DNA from: Roseibium sediminicola
GTDB lineage: Bacteria > Pseudomonadota > Alphaproteobacteria > Rhizobiales > Stappiaceae
Direction of reading: 5' to 3'
Length of the DNA stretch: 57,124 bases
Assembly: GCF_023156505.1 (NCBI RefSeq)
Contig: NZ_JALNMJ010000029.1
Coordinates: 1-57,124 of the forward strand
In this document: in pieces, positions 18,194 through 26,817 of the stretch
Layout of the letters: each line of letters opens with the position of its first letter
Position numbering within the stretch: position 1 is the first letter of the stretch
The notes under the pieces: generated by a model
What the model saw: the letters and a program-made list of their open reading frames with translations, nothing else
Databases searched by the model: none
What the model was told of the DNA's origin: nothing
Made by a program: the position numbers and the translations under genes

Positions 18194-18487
18194 TCACCGC
18201 GCCTTCACACCCCGCCTAGACAACTCCGGCAGCAACTCAAAATCTCCCCGGATTAGCGCTTCCTTCTTCTCTCGCCGCCATCCCTTGATCTGCCGCTCGC
18301 AGGCGATGGCATCGGTGACCTGCTCAAAATGACAATCAAAGACGAGAGACACCGGCCTGCGCCGCTTGGTAAACCCGTCCTACAAACCCTGCTGATGCTC
18401 GCTCACCCGGGTTTCCAGGTCCTTGTCCGTGATCCCGGTATAATAGCTGCCGTCCGCGCAGCGCAGGATGTAGATGGTGGCGGTCAT
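18194..18487 (-). pseudogene. GIY-YIG nuclease family gene (UPF0213-like) with one in-frame TAG
   Basis: Reading leftwards from the ATG at 18485-18487 gives a 97-codon GIY-YIG domain typical of alphaproteobacteria: MTATIYILRCADGSYYTGIT, RVSEHQQGL, then a TAG at 18380-18382 (codon 36), then DGFTKRRRPVSLVF, ITDAIACERQIKGWRREKK-like sequence and a TGA end. Relatives usually have tyrosine after GL, so TAT or TAC has probably become TAG. Nothing else is damaged: the GIY/YIG-type strands, the arginine and the glutamate of the ACERQIKGW segment are all present. It is enclosed by two REP-like inverted pairs. Confidence 0.85.
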
Positions 18488-18537
18488 TGGATGAGCTTAA
18501 CCTGAGATTGCAATTGGGCGAACACCAAACAACCAGG

Positions 18538-18690
18538 CGGCCGATCCTTCGAGACGCCGCTGCGCGGCTCCTCAGGATGACGCTCGAGGGTGAGGTGAGC
18601 GCTACGAACTCTCGGTTCTCTGCGCTTCAACATCCACAAGCGTCATCCTGAGGAGCGCGCTAAAGCGCGCGTCTCGAAGGATCCGGCCGC
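18538..18690. repeat. REP-like inverted pair, copy 2
   Basis: The left arm (18541-18583) is nearly identical to the left arm of copy 1, including CCGATCCTTCGAGACGCCGC, and the right arm (18640-18690) carries CGTCATCCTGAGGAGCGCGC and CTCGAAGGATCCGG. Copies 1 and 2 flank the GIY-YIG pseudogene. Confidence 0.9.
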
Positions 18691-18872
18691 TTGTTCCAGT
18701 GAAGAATGCCGGCCCCTGCCAAACCCATCAGCGCCATCCCGAGGCAGGTTGGAGAGCCCTTGCCACAAACTCCATTCATCAAGAAAGCCACAACCGCAAC
18801 AACCTGTCTTCCCGTTGGGACACTCCCTCGGCTAAGCTCCTTGTCGAAGACAGAGACCCGGGGGGATTCGTC

Positions 18873-20459
18873 TTGGCGCATATGCAACGCAGTATCGGGC
18901 TGCTCGGCCTGACCTTTGTGGCCATCAGCGGCATTCTTGGCTCCGGCTGGCTGTTCGCCCCGCTCCTGGCCGCCCAGGCCGCCGGGCCCTCGGCCCTGAT
19001 CGCGTGGGTGATCGGCGGCTTCGCCATGCTGCTGCTGGCCGCGACATTCGCCGAGATCACCACCATCCTGCCGGTTGCCGGCGGCATCGGCCGGGTGCCG
19101 CATTTCTCCCATGGCTCGGTGGTCTCCATGACCATGGGCTGGACCGCCTGGGTCGGCTACAACACCACCGCCACCATCGAGGTCGAGGCAGTGCTGCGTT
19201 ATTCGAAGAGCCTCGCCCCCTGGCTTTACGGCTCCGATGGCTTGCTCAGCCCCGCCGGGCTCGGCGTCGCCTGCCTGCTGCTCTTGGTTTTCACCGTGCT
19301 GAATGCCTTCGGCGTCAAGTTCTTCGCCCGCATCAACACGGCGCTGACCTGGGTTAAGATCCTGGTGCCGGCGCTGCTTGCCGCCGTGATCCTGACCTCA
19401 GAATTCCGCTACGCCAATTTCAGCGATTATGGCGGCTTTGCCCCGGAAGGCCTCAAGGGCATCTTGTCGGCGATTTCCACCGGCGGTGTCATCTTCGCGC
19501 TGATCGGTTTCCGCCATGTCATCGATCTGGCAGGCGAGGCCCGCAATCCCAAGGTCAATGTGCCGCTCGCCCTGGTGCTGTCCCTGGTGATTTGCCTGGT
19601 CATTTACGGCGGACTGCAGCTGGCCTTTCTGGGCGCGCTCGATCATTCGCAACTGTCGAACGGCTGGCCCGCGCTTAGTTTTCCAGGAGAACTGGGCCCC
19701 ATGGCGGCACTGGCGACCGCCGTCGGCGCGCTCTGGATCGTCAGCATCCTGGACACCAGCGCCCGCATTTCCAGCTTCGCCTCGGGGCTTGTCTCCGTCG
19801 GCTCCAACGCCCGTCTCGGGCTTGCCATGGCCCAGAATGGCCTCTTCCCGAAATTCATGGAAACCCTGTCGGCGCGCGGCGTGCCGCTGTTCGCGCTGCT
19901 CGTCAACTTCGCGGTCTCGGCACTGTTTTTCGTGCTGCTGCCCTTCAAGGAAGTGCTGGCGCTGAACACCTCCTCGATCGTGCTGTCCTTCATCGTTGGC
20001 CCGATCGCCGTCCTCGCCTTCCGCCGGCTTCTGCCCGACACGCCGCGCGCCTTCACATTGCCGGTGGCTCCCGTCACGGGTTGTCTCGCCTTCATCGTTG
20101 CCAGCCTGATCATCTACTGGAGCGGCTGGAACACCATGCTGCATCTGGGCATTTGCCTGGCAGTCGGCTTCGCGCTGATGCTCTTGCGCAGTGCACTCGG
20201 CGGCTTTGACAGCCTCGACTGGCGCGAGGCCGCCTGGCTCGCGCCCTATCTGGCCGGCCTGGTCACATTGTCCTATCTCGGCTCCTTCGGCGGAGGCGCG
20301 GGTCTGATCCCGGTCGGACCGGACATCGCGGCCGTCGGCCTGCTGGCGGCCGTCATCTACCTGCTCGCGGTCCGGCTCAGCCTGCACAAGGACAAGTTCG
20401 ATCTCTATATGTCCGAGGAAAAAGCGGACGAGGAAGCCGAATACGGCGCTCCGGCTTAG
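18873..20459 (+). CDS. APC family amino acid permease, probable TTG start
   Basis: The product of about 528 residues is a multi-helix APC-superfamily transporter. It opens with MQRSIGLLGLTFVAISGILGSGWLFAP, the usual first helix with the GSGWLF substrate loop, and continues with GGIGRVPHFSHG and DLAGEARNPKVNVPLAL, the cytoplasmic motif between helices of this family. The end is acidic (EEKADEEAEYGAPA). GGGGGA at 18861-18866 lies six bases before the TTG at 18873, which I prefer; an ATG at 18882 is the alternative and the frame is open further upstream inside the REP region. Substrate unknown. Confidence 0.88.
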   Translation: MAHMQRSIGLLGLTFVAISGILGSGWLFAPLLAAQAAGPSALIAWVIGGFAMLLLAATFAEITTILPVAGGIGRVPHFSHGSVVSMTMGWTAWVGYNTTATIEVEAVLRYSKSLAPWLYGSDGLLSPAGLGVACLLLLVFTVLNAFGVKFFARINTALTWVKILVPALLAAVILTSEFRYANFSDYGGFAPEGLKGILSAISTGGVIFALIGFRHVIDLAGEARNPKVNVPLALVLSLVICLVIYGGLQLAFLGALDHSQLSNGWPALSFPGELGPMAALATAVGALWIVSILDTSARISSFASGLVSVGSNARLGLAMAQNGLFPKFMETLSARGVPLFALLVNFAVSALFFVLLPFKEVLALNTSSIVLSFIVGPIAVLAFRRLLPDTPRAFTLPVAPVTGCLAFIVASLIIYWSGWNTMLHLGICLAVGFALMLLRSALGGFDSLDWREAAWLAPYLAGLVTLSYLGSFGGGAGLIPVGPDIAAVGLLAAVIYLLAVRLSLHKDKFDLYMSEEKADEEAEYGAPA

Positions 20460-20470
20460 CCCTCCGGGAA

Positions 20471-20815
20471 TCAGGGAAGCTGTGTCAAGCTTACCAGGAC
20501 AGGCCCTTGTTCACTCTCGACAAACTTGGCCAAGATACCTTTGTCGTAAAGGTCTGTTCCCTCTTCCCAGTCAGGATCGTACTGGCACCCGACATAGACG
20601 TGGTTCGGGTTGTCGCCGTCAATCTCCGGATCGTAGCTGATAGCCCATTGAGGAGCCGTGTCGCATTGTCCAAGACTGGAGATGGCTGCGCTCAATCCGG
20701 CAGCGCCCGATGCCGAAGCCATGAACCGGGCAAAGTCAACATCAGCCGCTCCTGCCGGAAAAGTCGAACACAGCATAACGACGGGAACGGTAAACATGAG
20801 GCGCTGCAAAATCAT
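20471..20815 (-). CDS. Small secreted protein of unknown function
   Basis: A GGAGAC ribosome binding site precedes an ATG and a signal peptide (MILQRLMFTVPVVMLCSTFPAGAA). The mature part of about 90 residues is acidic and has two cysteines (GQCDTAP and VGCQYDPD), probably one disulfide in the periplasm. I do not recognise the family. It ends 11 bases from the end of the permease gene on the other strand. Confidence 0.7.
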   Translation of the reverse strand: MILQRLMFTVPVVMLCSTFPAGAADVDFARFMASASGAAGLSAAISSLGQCDTAPQWAISYDPEIDGDNPNHVYVGCQYDPDWEEGTDLYDKGILAKFVESEQGPVLVSLTQLP

Positions 20816-20904
20816 TGTTAGTCTCCAAATCTAAAATTTCGGCGCAAATCCAGCACGCAGCGCTCTAACAAAACATGAAGAACTGGCGACAAAAACGACC
20901 CGGC

Positions 20905-21387
20905 TCAACTGAACAGACGCCCAGGCCGCGTGACACCCTGGGGCTCGGCAAGCCGGTCCGCAAGCCCGCCCGGATAAAGCTCCAGCCCCTTGGCCGCGAG
21001 TTCGTCAAGCGTAATCCACTTCGCCGTCCCCATCGTGTCGTCGTTCACCTCGTAGACGATGGTGTCCATCCGGTAATAACTGCTGTCGGTGAAATGGGCA
21101 TGGCACAGGAAGACAATCTCGTGCCCGGTCACGCCGTGGTGGTCGTAGATGTTCTCCATGACGAAATAGTTGTCGAGCAGCGTGATCCGCGTACCCAGCT
21201 CTTCCAGGAACTCGCGCTGCAATGCGTCCCGCCAGGGTTCGCCGAATTCGATTGAGCCGCCCAGCGGCCGCATGCCGGTCACCCGGCCACTGTCATCGTG
21301 GATCTCGGACAGAAGCAGGGCGTCATCCTGCCAGATCAGGGCCATTGCCTTGACCGTAATGGAACTGGACGGCCGCCAGATCGTCAT
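20905..21387 (-). CDS. Nudix hydrolase
   Basis: The 160-residue protein carries a complete Nudix box, GGSIEFGE-x7-REFLEELG, in which the catalytic glutamates and arginine are intact. It would hydrolyse a nucleoside diphosphate derivative; the exact substrate is not readable. GGGGGAG stands six bases before the ATG at 21385-21387, deciding the start; the open frame runs further upstream but lacks a site. The gene faces purB, whose start is 150 bases away. Confidence 0.9.
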   Translation of the reverse strand: MTIWRPSSSITVKAMALIWQDDALLLSEIHDDSGRVTGMRPLGGSIEFGEPWRDALQREFLEELGTRITLLDNYFVMENIYDHHGVTGHEIVFLCHAHFTDSSYYRMDTIVYEVNDDTMGTAKWITLDELAAKGLELYPGGLADRLAEPQGVTRPGRLFS

Positions 21388-21536
21388 GCGCATCTCCCCC
21401 ATGGGACTGGTCTGGGCGCTAAAATTCACATTGTGCCCCTGCGCTGCAAGCAAAATCCGCCCCACCGCATTGAAGGGACCGCCCCCCTCTGCTATTCCGC
21501 AGCCAGAAATTCCTGAAAAACGAGGTCCTGCCTGCG

Positions 21537-22865
21537 ATGATCCCGCGCTATTCCCGTCCCGACATGGTTGCCATCTGGTCGCCGGAATCGAAATTCCGCA
21601 TCTGGTTCGAGATCGAGGCCCATGCCTGCGACGCGCTGGCCGAGCTCGGCGTCATCCCGAAGGAAGCCGCCAAGACCATCTGGGACAAGGGCGGCGCGGC
21701 CACGTTCGACATCGACCGCATCGACGAAATCGAGCGCGAGACCAAGCATGACGTCATCGCCTTCCTGACTCACCTTGCCGAGATCGTCGGCCCGGACGCG
21801 CGCTTCGTGCACCAGGGCATGACCTCTTCCGACGTGCTCGACACTTGTTTCAACGTCCAGCTGGTCAAGGCGACAGACCTGCTGCTCGCCGACATGGACG
21901 CGTTGCTGGCCGCCATCAAGCGCCGGGCGATGGAACACAAGGACACGGTCTGCATCGGCCGCTCGCACGGCATTCACGCCGAGCCGGTGACCTTCGGCCT
22001 GAAGATGGCCGAGGCCTATGCCGAATTCGACCGCTGCAAGACGCGGCTTCTGGCCGCCCGCGAGGAAATCGCCACCTGCGCCATTTCCGGCGCTGTCGGC
22101 ACCTTCGCCAATATCGATCCGTCGGTGGAAGAACATGTCGCCAAGGCCATGGGCCTGAAGGCGGAGCCCGTCTCCACCCAGGTGATCCCGCGCGACCGCC
22201 ACGCCATGTATTTCGCCACCCTCGGCGTGATCGCCTCCTCGATCGAGCGCGTCGCGACCGAGGTTCGTCACTTGCAGCGCACCGAAGTGCTGGAAGCGGA
22301 GGAATTCTTCTCCAAGGGCCAGAAGGGCTCCTCGGCCATGCCGCACAAGCGCAACCCTGTGCTGACGGAAAACCTGACCGGTCTCGCCCGCCTGGTGCGC
22401 GGCTATTCCATCCCGGCGATGGAAAACGTGGCGCTCTGGCACGAGCGCGATATCTCGCACTCTTCCGTCGAGCGCATGATCGGCCCGGACGCGACCGTCA
22501 CGCTCGACTTCGCCCTGGTGCGCCTCACCAACGTCATCGACAAGCTGATGGTCTATCCGGAGCGCATGATCGGCAACATGGACCGTCTCGGCGGCCTGGT
22601 GCATTCCCAGCGCATCCTGCTCGCCCTCACCCAGGCCGGCTCCTCGCGCGAAGACGCCTACCGCCTCGTTCAGCGCAACGCCATGAAGGTCTGGGACAGC
22701 TACCAGGTGGCCGGGTCGGCGTCGGTCGACTTTCTCACCGAACTGCTCGGCGATGAGGACGTGCGCAAGTATCTTTCGGAAGAAGAGATCCGCGACCGCT
22801 TCGACCTCGGCTACCACACCAAGAATGTCGACGTGATCTTCGAGCGGGTCTTCGGCGAAAGCTGA
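21537..22865 (+). CDS. purB: Adenylosuccinate lyase
   Basis: The 442-residue enzyme splits SAICAR and adenylosuccinate in purine synthesis, releasing fumarate. It starts MIPRYSRPDMVAIWSPE, has the TSSD motif in HQGMTSSDVLDTC, the catalytic histidine region IGRSHGIHAEP, and the fumarase/aspartase signature GSSAMPHKRNP. It is a cytoplasmic homotetramer in the family. The gene starts a series of purine genes spread over the next 20 kb on the same strand, but is probably its own transcript since a repeat element follows it. Confidence 0.97.
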   Translation: MIPRYSRPDMVAIWSPESKFRIWFEIEAHACDALAELGVIPKEAAKTIWDKGGAATFDIDRIDEIERETKHDVIAFLTHLAEIVGPDARFVHQGMTSSDVLDTCFNVQLVKATDLLLADMDALLAAIKRRAMEHKDTVCIGRSHGIHAEPVTFGLKMAEAYAEFDRCKTRLLAAREEIATCAISGAVGTFANIDPSVEEHVAKAMGLKAEPVSTQVIPRDRHAMYFATLGVIASSIERVATEVRHLQRTEVLEAEEFFSKGQKGSSAMPHKRNPVLTENLTGLARLVRGYSIPAMENVALWHERDISHSSVERMIGPDATVTLDFALVRLTNVIDKLMVYPERMIGNMDRLGGLVHSQRILLALTQAGSSREDAYRLVQRNAMKVWDSYQVAGSASVDFLTELLGDEDVRKYLSEEEIRDRFDLGYHTKNVDVIFERVFGES

Positions 22866-22894
22866 GGCCGGCGCAACAGCACAAACCCAACATT

Positions 22895-23025
22895 CGTCAT
22901 CCCGGCCAAGCAAAGCGCGAGCCGGGACCGGGGAGCCAATGAGCAATGATTCTGCGCATGAAATTGCCCGACACCCCTTGGTTCCCCGGTCCCGGATCTT
23001 CGCTACGCTGCGTCCGGGATGACGA
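22895..23025. repeat. Inverted repeat element, type B copy 1
   Basis: CGTCATCCCGGCCAAGC...GCCGGGACCGGGGAGCC is mirrored by GGTTCCCCGGTCCCGGATC...GTCCGGGATGACG. A second copy lies at 41725-41853. It occupies most of the gap between purB and the DUF4260 gene and may act as a stem-loop in RNA. Confidence 0.9.
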
Positions 23026-23088
23026 CTTAGAGGTCGTGCGAGATCACCGGCTCCTCCGCAGCTCCCTCCTCTCAGGGAGACCCGCCCC

Positions 23089-23496
23089 ATGACCAGTGAA
23101 ACCTCGCTCAAGACCTGGCTGCGCCTGGAAGCGCTGTTCGTCTTTGCCCTGCTTCTCGCGCTCTATGCCTGGACCGGCGCATCATGGGGAGTGTTCGCGC
23201 TGCTGTTCCTGGTGCCGGATCTCGCCATGCTCGGCTATCTGGCCAATCCGCGCATCGGTGCGTTTTTCTACAATCTCGCCCATGCCTATGCCGGCCCGGC
23301 GCTGCTGATGGTCCTGGGCCTTGCGCTCGCCAAGTCCGGTCAGGCAACTGAAGTGTTCCAGACCTTTGCCCCCTATGCCCTGATCTGGGCCGCCCATATC
23401 GCTTTCGACCGGGTGCTGGGCTATGGCCTCAAGAGCCCGGAAGGGTTCAAGATCACCCATCTCGGCCGCATCGGCCACAAAGAGGCTGATAAATGA
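23089..23496 (+). CDS. DUF4260 small integral membrane protein
   Basis: The 135-residue protein has four hydrophobic helices and the DUF4260 pattern PDLAMLGYLANPRIGAFFYNLAHAYAGP, then WAAHIAFDRVLGYGLK near the end. Function is unknown. CAGGGAGA lies nine bases before the ATG. The stop overlaps the start of the phosphoesterase gene by four bases (ATGA), so the two are translated together. Confidence 0.88.
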   Translation: MTSETSLKTWLRLEALFVFALLLALYAWTGASWGVFALLFLVPDLAMLGYLANPRIGAFFYNLAHAYAGPALLMVLGLALAKSGQATEVFQTFAPYALIWAAHIAFDRVLGYGLKSPEGFKITHLGRIGHKEADK

Positions 23497-24242
23497 AAAT
23501 CGCGGTTGTTTCCGACATTCACGGCAATGTCCTGGCTCTTGAAGCCGTGCTTGCTGACCTCAAGCTGGAAGCTCCGGACGTGATCGTCAATCTCGGCGAC
23601 TGCGTCTCCGGCCCGCTCTGGCCGGAGGAAACAGCCGCGATCCTGCGCGACACGAACTGGCCGACCATCCGCGGCAATCACGATCGCATCGTGCTGGACG
23701 ATCCGATCGAAAAAATGGGGCCGACCGATGCCTTCACGGTAGAGCGCCTGTCGGCGGCAAGCCGGGACTGGCTGGCCACCACGCTGCCGACGATCCGCCT
23801 GACGGACGACGTCTTTCTCTGTCATGGCACCCCCGACAATGACGACCGCTATCTGACAGAAAAGGTGGAAGGCCCGAAAGGCCATTTGCCGGACGAGGAA
23901 ACGCTGCTTGCCGAATTGAAGGGCGAGGCAGCACCGGTGATCTGCTGTGGCCACACCCATATTCCGCGCGTGATCCCGCTGCAGAAAACCGGCCAGATCC
24001 TGCTCAATCCGGGCAGCGTCGGCTTGCCTTCTTATGAAGACGATCATCCGCACCGCCATGTCATGGAAGCTGGCAGCCCGCATGCACGCTACGCCCTGAT
24101 GAGCAACAATGGCGGTGCCTGGAATTTCCAGGAAAAAATCCTGACCTATGACTGGGACACGGCCGCCCGCCAGGCGGAGGAAAACGGACGTCTCGGCTGG
24201 GCCCGCTCGCTGCGCAACGGGTTCTACGGCCCGCTCTCCTAG
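23493..24242 (+). CDS. Calcineurin-like metallophosphoesterase
   Basis: The 249-residue enzyme has all metal-binding motifs of the family: SDIHGN near 8, LGDCVSG near 35, RGNHD near 58, HGTP in the middle and GHTHIPR near 151. Such YfcE/MJ0936-like enzymes hydrolyse phosphodiesters with two metal ions; the natural substrate is not known. It overlaps the DUF4260 gene by four bases. No signal peptide, so it is cytoplasmic. Confidence 0.9.
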   Translation: MKIAVVSDIHGNVLALEAVLADLKLEAPDVIVNLGDCVSGPLWPEETAAILRDTNWPTIRGNHDRIVLDDPIEKMGPTDAFTVERLSAASRDWLATTLPTIRLTDDVFLCHGTPDNDDRYLTEKVEGPKGHLPDEETLLAELKGEAAPVICCGHTHIPRVIPLQKTGQILLNPGSVGLPSYEDDHPHRHVMEAGSPHARYALMSNNGGAWNFQEKILTYDWDTAARQAEENGRLGWARSLRNGFYGPLS

Positions 24243-24273
24243 AGCTTTTCCCCGATCACATTTGAAGGAACCG

Positions 24274-24298
24274 GGAACAAACGCCGTGAAAAGACGTT
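24274..24298 (+). promoter_or_regulatory. EcfG-type general stress promoter
   Basis: GGAAC (24274-24278), 16 bases, CGTT (24295-24298). This matches the alphaproteobacterial EcfG consensus GGAAC-N16/17-CGTT and lies 32 bases upstream of the BA14K gene start. Confidence 0.72.
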
Positions 24299-24329
24299 AC
24301 ACTTTCAGTCGGGGGCGATGGAGAGTGAG

Positions 24330-24839
24330 ATGTTTTTCAGGAAAATCGTCCTGGCCACGTTTGCGGCCGGTCTTGCCGCGACCCTGTCCGCACCTGCGTT
24401 TGCAGTCTCGTTGAATGCCGCGCCTCTTTCGGCTCCGAGCGCCGGCGGAGATCTGCCTGTACTGACCGTCGATCATCGCCGAGGGCACGGGAAACACGGC
24501 TACCACGGCAAGAAGAGATATCCCTATTACAACGGCCATCGCGGCTACCGGAACTATCGGCGCGGCTATCGCCAGTACAATGGCTGGTGGTTTCCCCCGG
24601 CGGCCTTCGGTTTCGGCTTCGGCTACAGGGTCATACCGCCGCAACGCTATATCGCACCGCCACCGCTGGTGATCGTGCCGCCCTCCTATGCGCCCCCGCC
24701 GCCCTATTATGGCCCACACTTCAGCCCGGCCCATTACCAGTGGTGCGACCGGCGCTACCGCTCCTACCGGGCGGTCGACAACAGTTTCCAGCCCTATCAC
24801 GGCCCAAGGCGCGCCTGCCTGTCGCCCTACGGGCCGTGA
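24330..24839 (+). CDS. BA14K-family secreted protein
   Basis: The 169-residue protein has a signal peptide (MFFRKIVLATFAAGLAATLSAPAFA), a repetitive middle rich in glycine, tyrosine, arginine and histidine (KKRYPYYNGHRGYRNYRRGY) and the BA14K signature near the end: YQWCDRRYRSYRAVDNSFQPYHGPRRAC. BA14K proteins, first described in Brucella as immunoreactive lectin-like proteins, are typical of Rhizobiales and lie at the envelope. GGAG precedes the ATG at 24330. The EcfG promoter just upstream suggests induction by general stress. Confidence 0.9.
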   Translation: MFFRKIVLATFAAGLAATLSAPAFAVSLNAAPLSAPSAGGDLPVLTVDHRRGHGKHGYHGKKRYPYYNGHRGYRNYRRGYRQYNGWWFPPAAFGFGFGYRVIPPQRYIAPPPLVIVPPSYAPPPPYYGPHFSPAHYQWCDRRYRSYRAVDNSFQPYHGPRRACLSPYGP

Positions 24840-24903
24840 TTGGTGGAGACAAAGACCGGGGTCGGTTTGACAAGGGCCCGGATTTTCTGCGAGAGAGCGG
24901 CTG

Positions 24904-25491
24904 ATGGATCAACCGCTTGCGACAGGTTTTGCCCCCGTGAAAATCTCAGAAACCGACATCCTGCTCATTCCCGGCTACGGCAAGACGCTGCCCGGCCACT
25001 GGCTGCTGCGCTGGCGGGACAAGATGCCAACCGCGCGTGTCGTCAAACAGGCCGACTTGCACACACCTAGCCGGAAAGACTGGCTGGATACGCTGGTGAA
25101 AGAGGTCGAGACCGCGGAGCGGCCGGTGGTGCTGGTGGCCCATTCGCTCGGCTGCATTCTCGTCGCCCACGGCGCGCACGCGCTCAAGGACAAGATCAAG
25201 GGCGCCTATCTGGTCGCGCCGTCCGACTGGGACCGGGACGGGTTGGTCGCCGAATTCGACGGCGGCGATTTCAAGCCCATACCGGCGCATCCTCTGCCCT
25301 TCCACGCCCATCTGGTCGCCAGCCGCAACGATCCCTATTGCGATTACGAGCGCGCTCAGGCCTTCTCAAAAGCCTGGGGCACCACATTTCAGGACGCGGG
25401 TGAAGCCGGCCATATCAATCTGGAAAGCGGCCATGGTCCGTGGCCCGAAGGCCTGATGTCCTTCGCCCATTTCATGAAACGGCTCGGATAA
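24904..25491 (+). CDS. RBBP9/YdeN-family alpha/beta hydrolase
   Basis: The 195-residue serine hydrolase has the family's opening ILLIPGYGKTLPGHW, the nucleophile elbow AHSLGC with Ser81, VASRNDPYCDYERA with the acid residue and GHINLESGHGPWPEG with the catalytic histidine. The substrate of this family is poorly known. No signal peptide. It lies downstream of the BA14K gene with a 64-base gap and could share the stress promoter. Confidence 0.9.
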   Translation: MDQPLATGFAPVKISETDILLIPGYGKTLPGHWLLRWRDKMPTARVVKQADLHTPSRKDWLDTLVKEVETAERPVVLVAHSLGCILVAHGAHALKDKIKGAYLVAPSDWDRDGLVAEFDGGDFKPIPAHPLPFHAHLVASRNDPYCDYERAQAFSKAWGTTFQDAGEAGHINLESGHGPWPEGLMSFAHFMKRLG

Positions 25492-25505
25492 CGGCTATTC
25501 GGGCC

Positions 25506-26312
25506 TCAATACCCGGCGGCCGTACCGTCCTTGACGTCGGCCAGCCAGGCGACCTCCCGCAGGGACGCGCGCGCGGCGTGGTCGAGAAAGATCGTGTCGA
25601 CCCCGTGCGAGATCAGCCGGAAGCCCTGGTGATAGGCTTCCTCGACCTTGTCGGCGTTGAGGCAGAAGATGCCGGCAAGCTTGCCGGCCTCGACGGTTTT
25701 TTCGGCGATTTCCGCAGAAACGCGGGCGGTCTCCTCACCATTCGGATCAAGCCTGGCGCCCTTTGACAAGGCCAGGGACAGATCGCTCGGTCCCACAAAC
25801 ACGCCATCGAGACTTTCGACGGCAAGGATCTCGTCCAGCGCATCGATGGCGTCCTCGGTCTCGATCATGGCAAACGCGAGTGTCTGGGAATTGGCGTTGG
25901 CCAGATACTGGTCCCGTGTCTGGCCGCTCAGCATGGCCGCGCGGAATGGCGACCAGCTGCGCTCTCCGAGGGGCGGGTATTTCACCGACCGGGCAAAGGC
26001 CTCCGCTTCACGGCGTGAATTGATCATCGGCGCGATGATGCATTCGGCCCCCATATCGACCAGCCGTCCGGCAAGAGCGTTGTCGCCGACGGGAATGCGG
26101 ACAATTCTATGCGCACCGCCAAGGGCCACCGCGGCCAGCGTCTCGCAGGCGGCGGCAAAATCATACATGCCGTGCTGAATGTCGAGCGTCACCGCCTCGT
26201 AGCCCGCGCGCGCGAACAGTTCCGGCACCATCGGCGCGGACAATTGCGACCAGGCCGTCACGACCGCCTGTCCGGCGCGCAGCTTGTCGGCGAGAAATGG
26301 GTTTTGGGTCAC
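25506..26312 (-). CDS. HpcH/HpaI-type aldolase, GTG start
   Basis: The 268-residue TIM-barrel aldolase belongs to the family of 4-hydroxy-2-oxoheptanedioate aldolase, which splits 2-keto-3-deoxy acids to pyruvate or similar and an aldehyde. Family marks are TAWSQLSAPMVPELFARAGYEAVTLDIQHGMYD, the metal-ligand region MIETEDAIDALDEI and GVFVGPSDLSLALS. The start is GTG at 26310-26312, behind AGAGGAGAA. The pathway is not shown by neighbours; the gene is alone on its strand. Confidence 0.9.
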   Translation of the reverse strand: MTQNPFLADKLRAGQAVVTAWSQLSAPMVPELFARAGYEAVTLDIQHGMYDFAAACETLAAVALGGAHRIVRIPVGDNALAGRLVDMGAECIIAPMINSRREAEAFARSVKYPPLGERSWSPFRAAMLSGQTRDQYLANANSQTLAFAMIETEDAIDALDEILAVESLDGVFVGPSDLSLALSKGARLDPNGEETARVSAEIAEKTVEAGKLAGIFCLNADKVEEAYHQGFRLISHGVDTIFLDHAARASLREVAWLADVKDGTAAGY

Positions 26313-26423
26313 GGGCGTTCTCCTCTGGTGAAGGACCATCAAATCCGTCCCTGCGCGCAACCGCAAGTGCTCTTTGCGTGGATGTTGAACGCCCCTGCGC
26401 CACGCCTCGCCAGACACCATCCT

Positions 26424-26459
26424 AAAACAAAAACGCCCGCCGTTTCCAGCGGGCGTTTC
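26424..26459 (-). terminator. Intrinsic terminator of the DUF1476 gene
   Basis: On the minus strand AAACGCCCGC and GCGGGCGTTT pair and are followed by TTGTTTTAGG. Confidence 0.87.
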
Positions 26460-26487
26460 GGCAAGTCTAACGCCTGATTGGCCGAGC

Positions 26488-26811
26488 TCAGCCTTCGTTC
26501 TGGACCTGGTCGATAGCCGTGTGCATCAACTCGTCCATGGTGCGGCGGATCTGGTGGTCGGACTGGTCAACATTGTTGGCGTCGAAATCTCCGCGGATCT
26601 TGCGGAAAACGTCTTCATCGCCCGGCTCGTCGAAATCGGACCTGACCACTTCCTTGGCATATTCAACGGCCTTGTCGCCTTCGTAGCCAAGCAGCTCGGC
26701 TGCCCACAGGCCCAGCAGTTTGTTGCGCCGTGCGTTCGCCTTGAACCGCAGCTCCTCGTCATGCGCAAACTTGTTTTCAAAGCCCTGCTCGCGCTTGTCG
26801 AATGTGCTCAT
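26488..26811 (-). CDS. DUF1476 protein, F1-ATPase zeta inhibitor homologue
   Basis: The 107-residue protein matches DUF1476, the alphaproteobacterial zeta subunit that blocks reverse rotation of the F1-ATPase in Paracoccus. It starts MSTFDKREQGFENKFAHDEEL, the inhibitory N-terminal segment, followed by KANARRNKLLGLWAAELLGY and the four-helix bundle with YAKEVVRSDFDEPGDEDVFRKI. AGGAG lies nine bases before this ATG; another ATG two codons earlier is closer. It is divergent from purC, the arrangement usual in Rhizobiales. Confidence 0.9.
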   Translation of the reverse strand: MSTFDKREQGFENKFAHDEELRFKANARRNKLLGLWAAELLGYEGDKAVEYAKEVVRSDFDEPGDEDVFRKIRGDFDANNVDQSDHQIRRTMDELMHTAIDQVQNEG

Positions 26812-26817
26812 ATTCAT

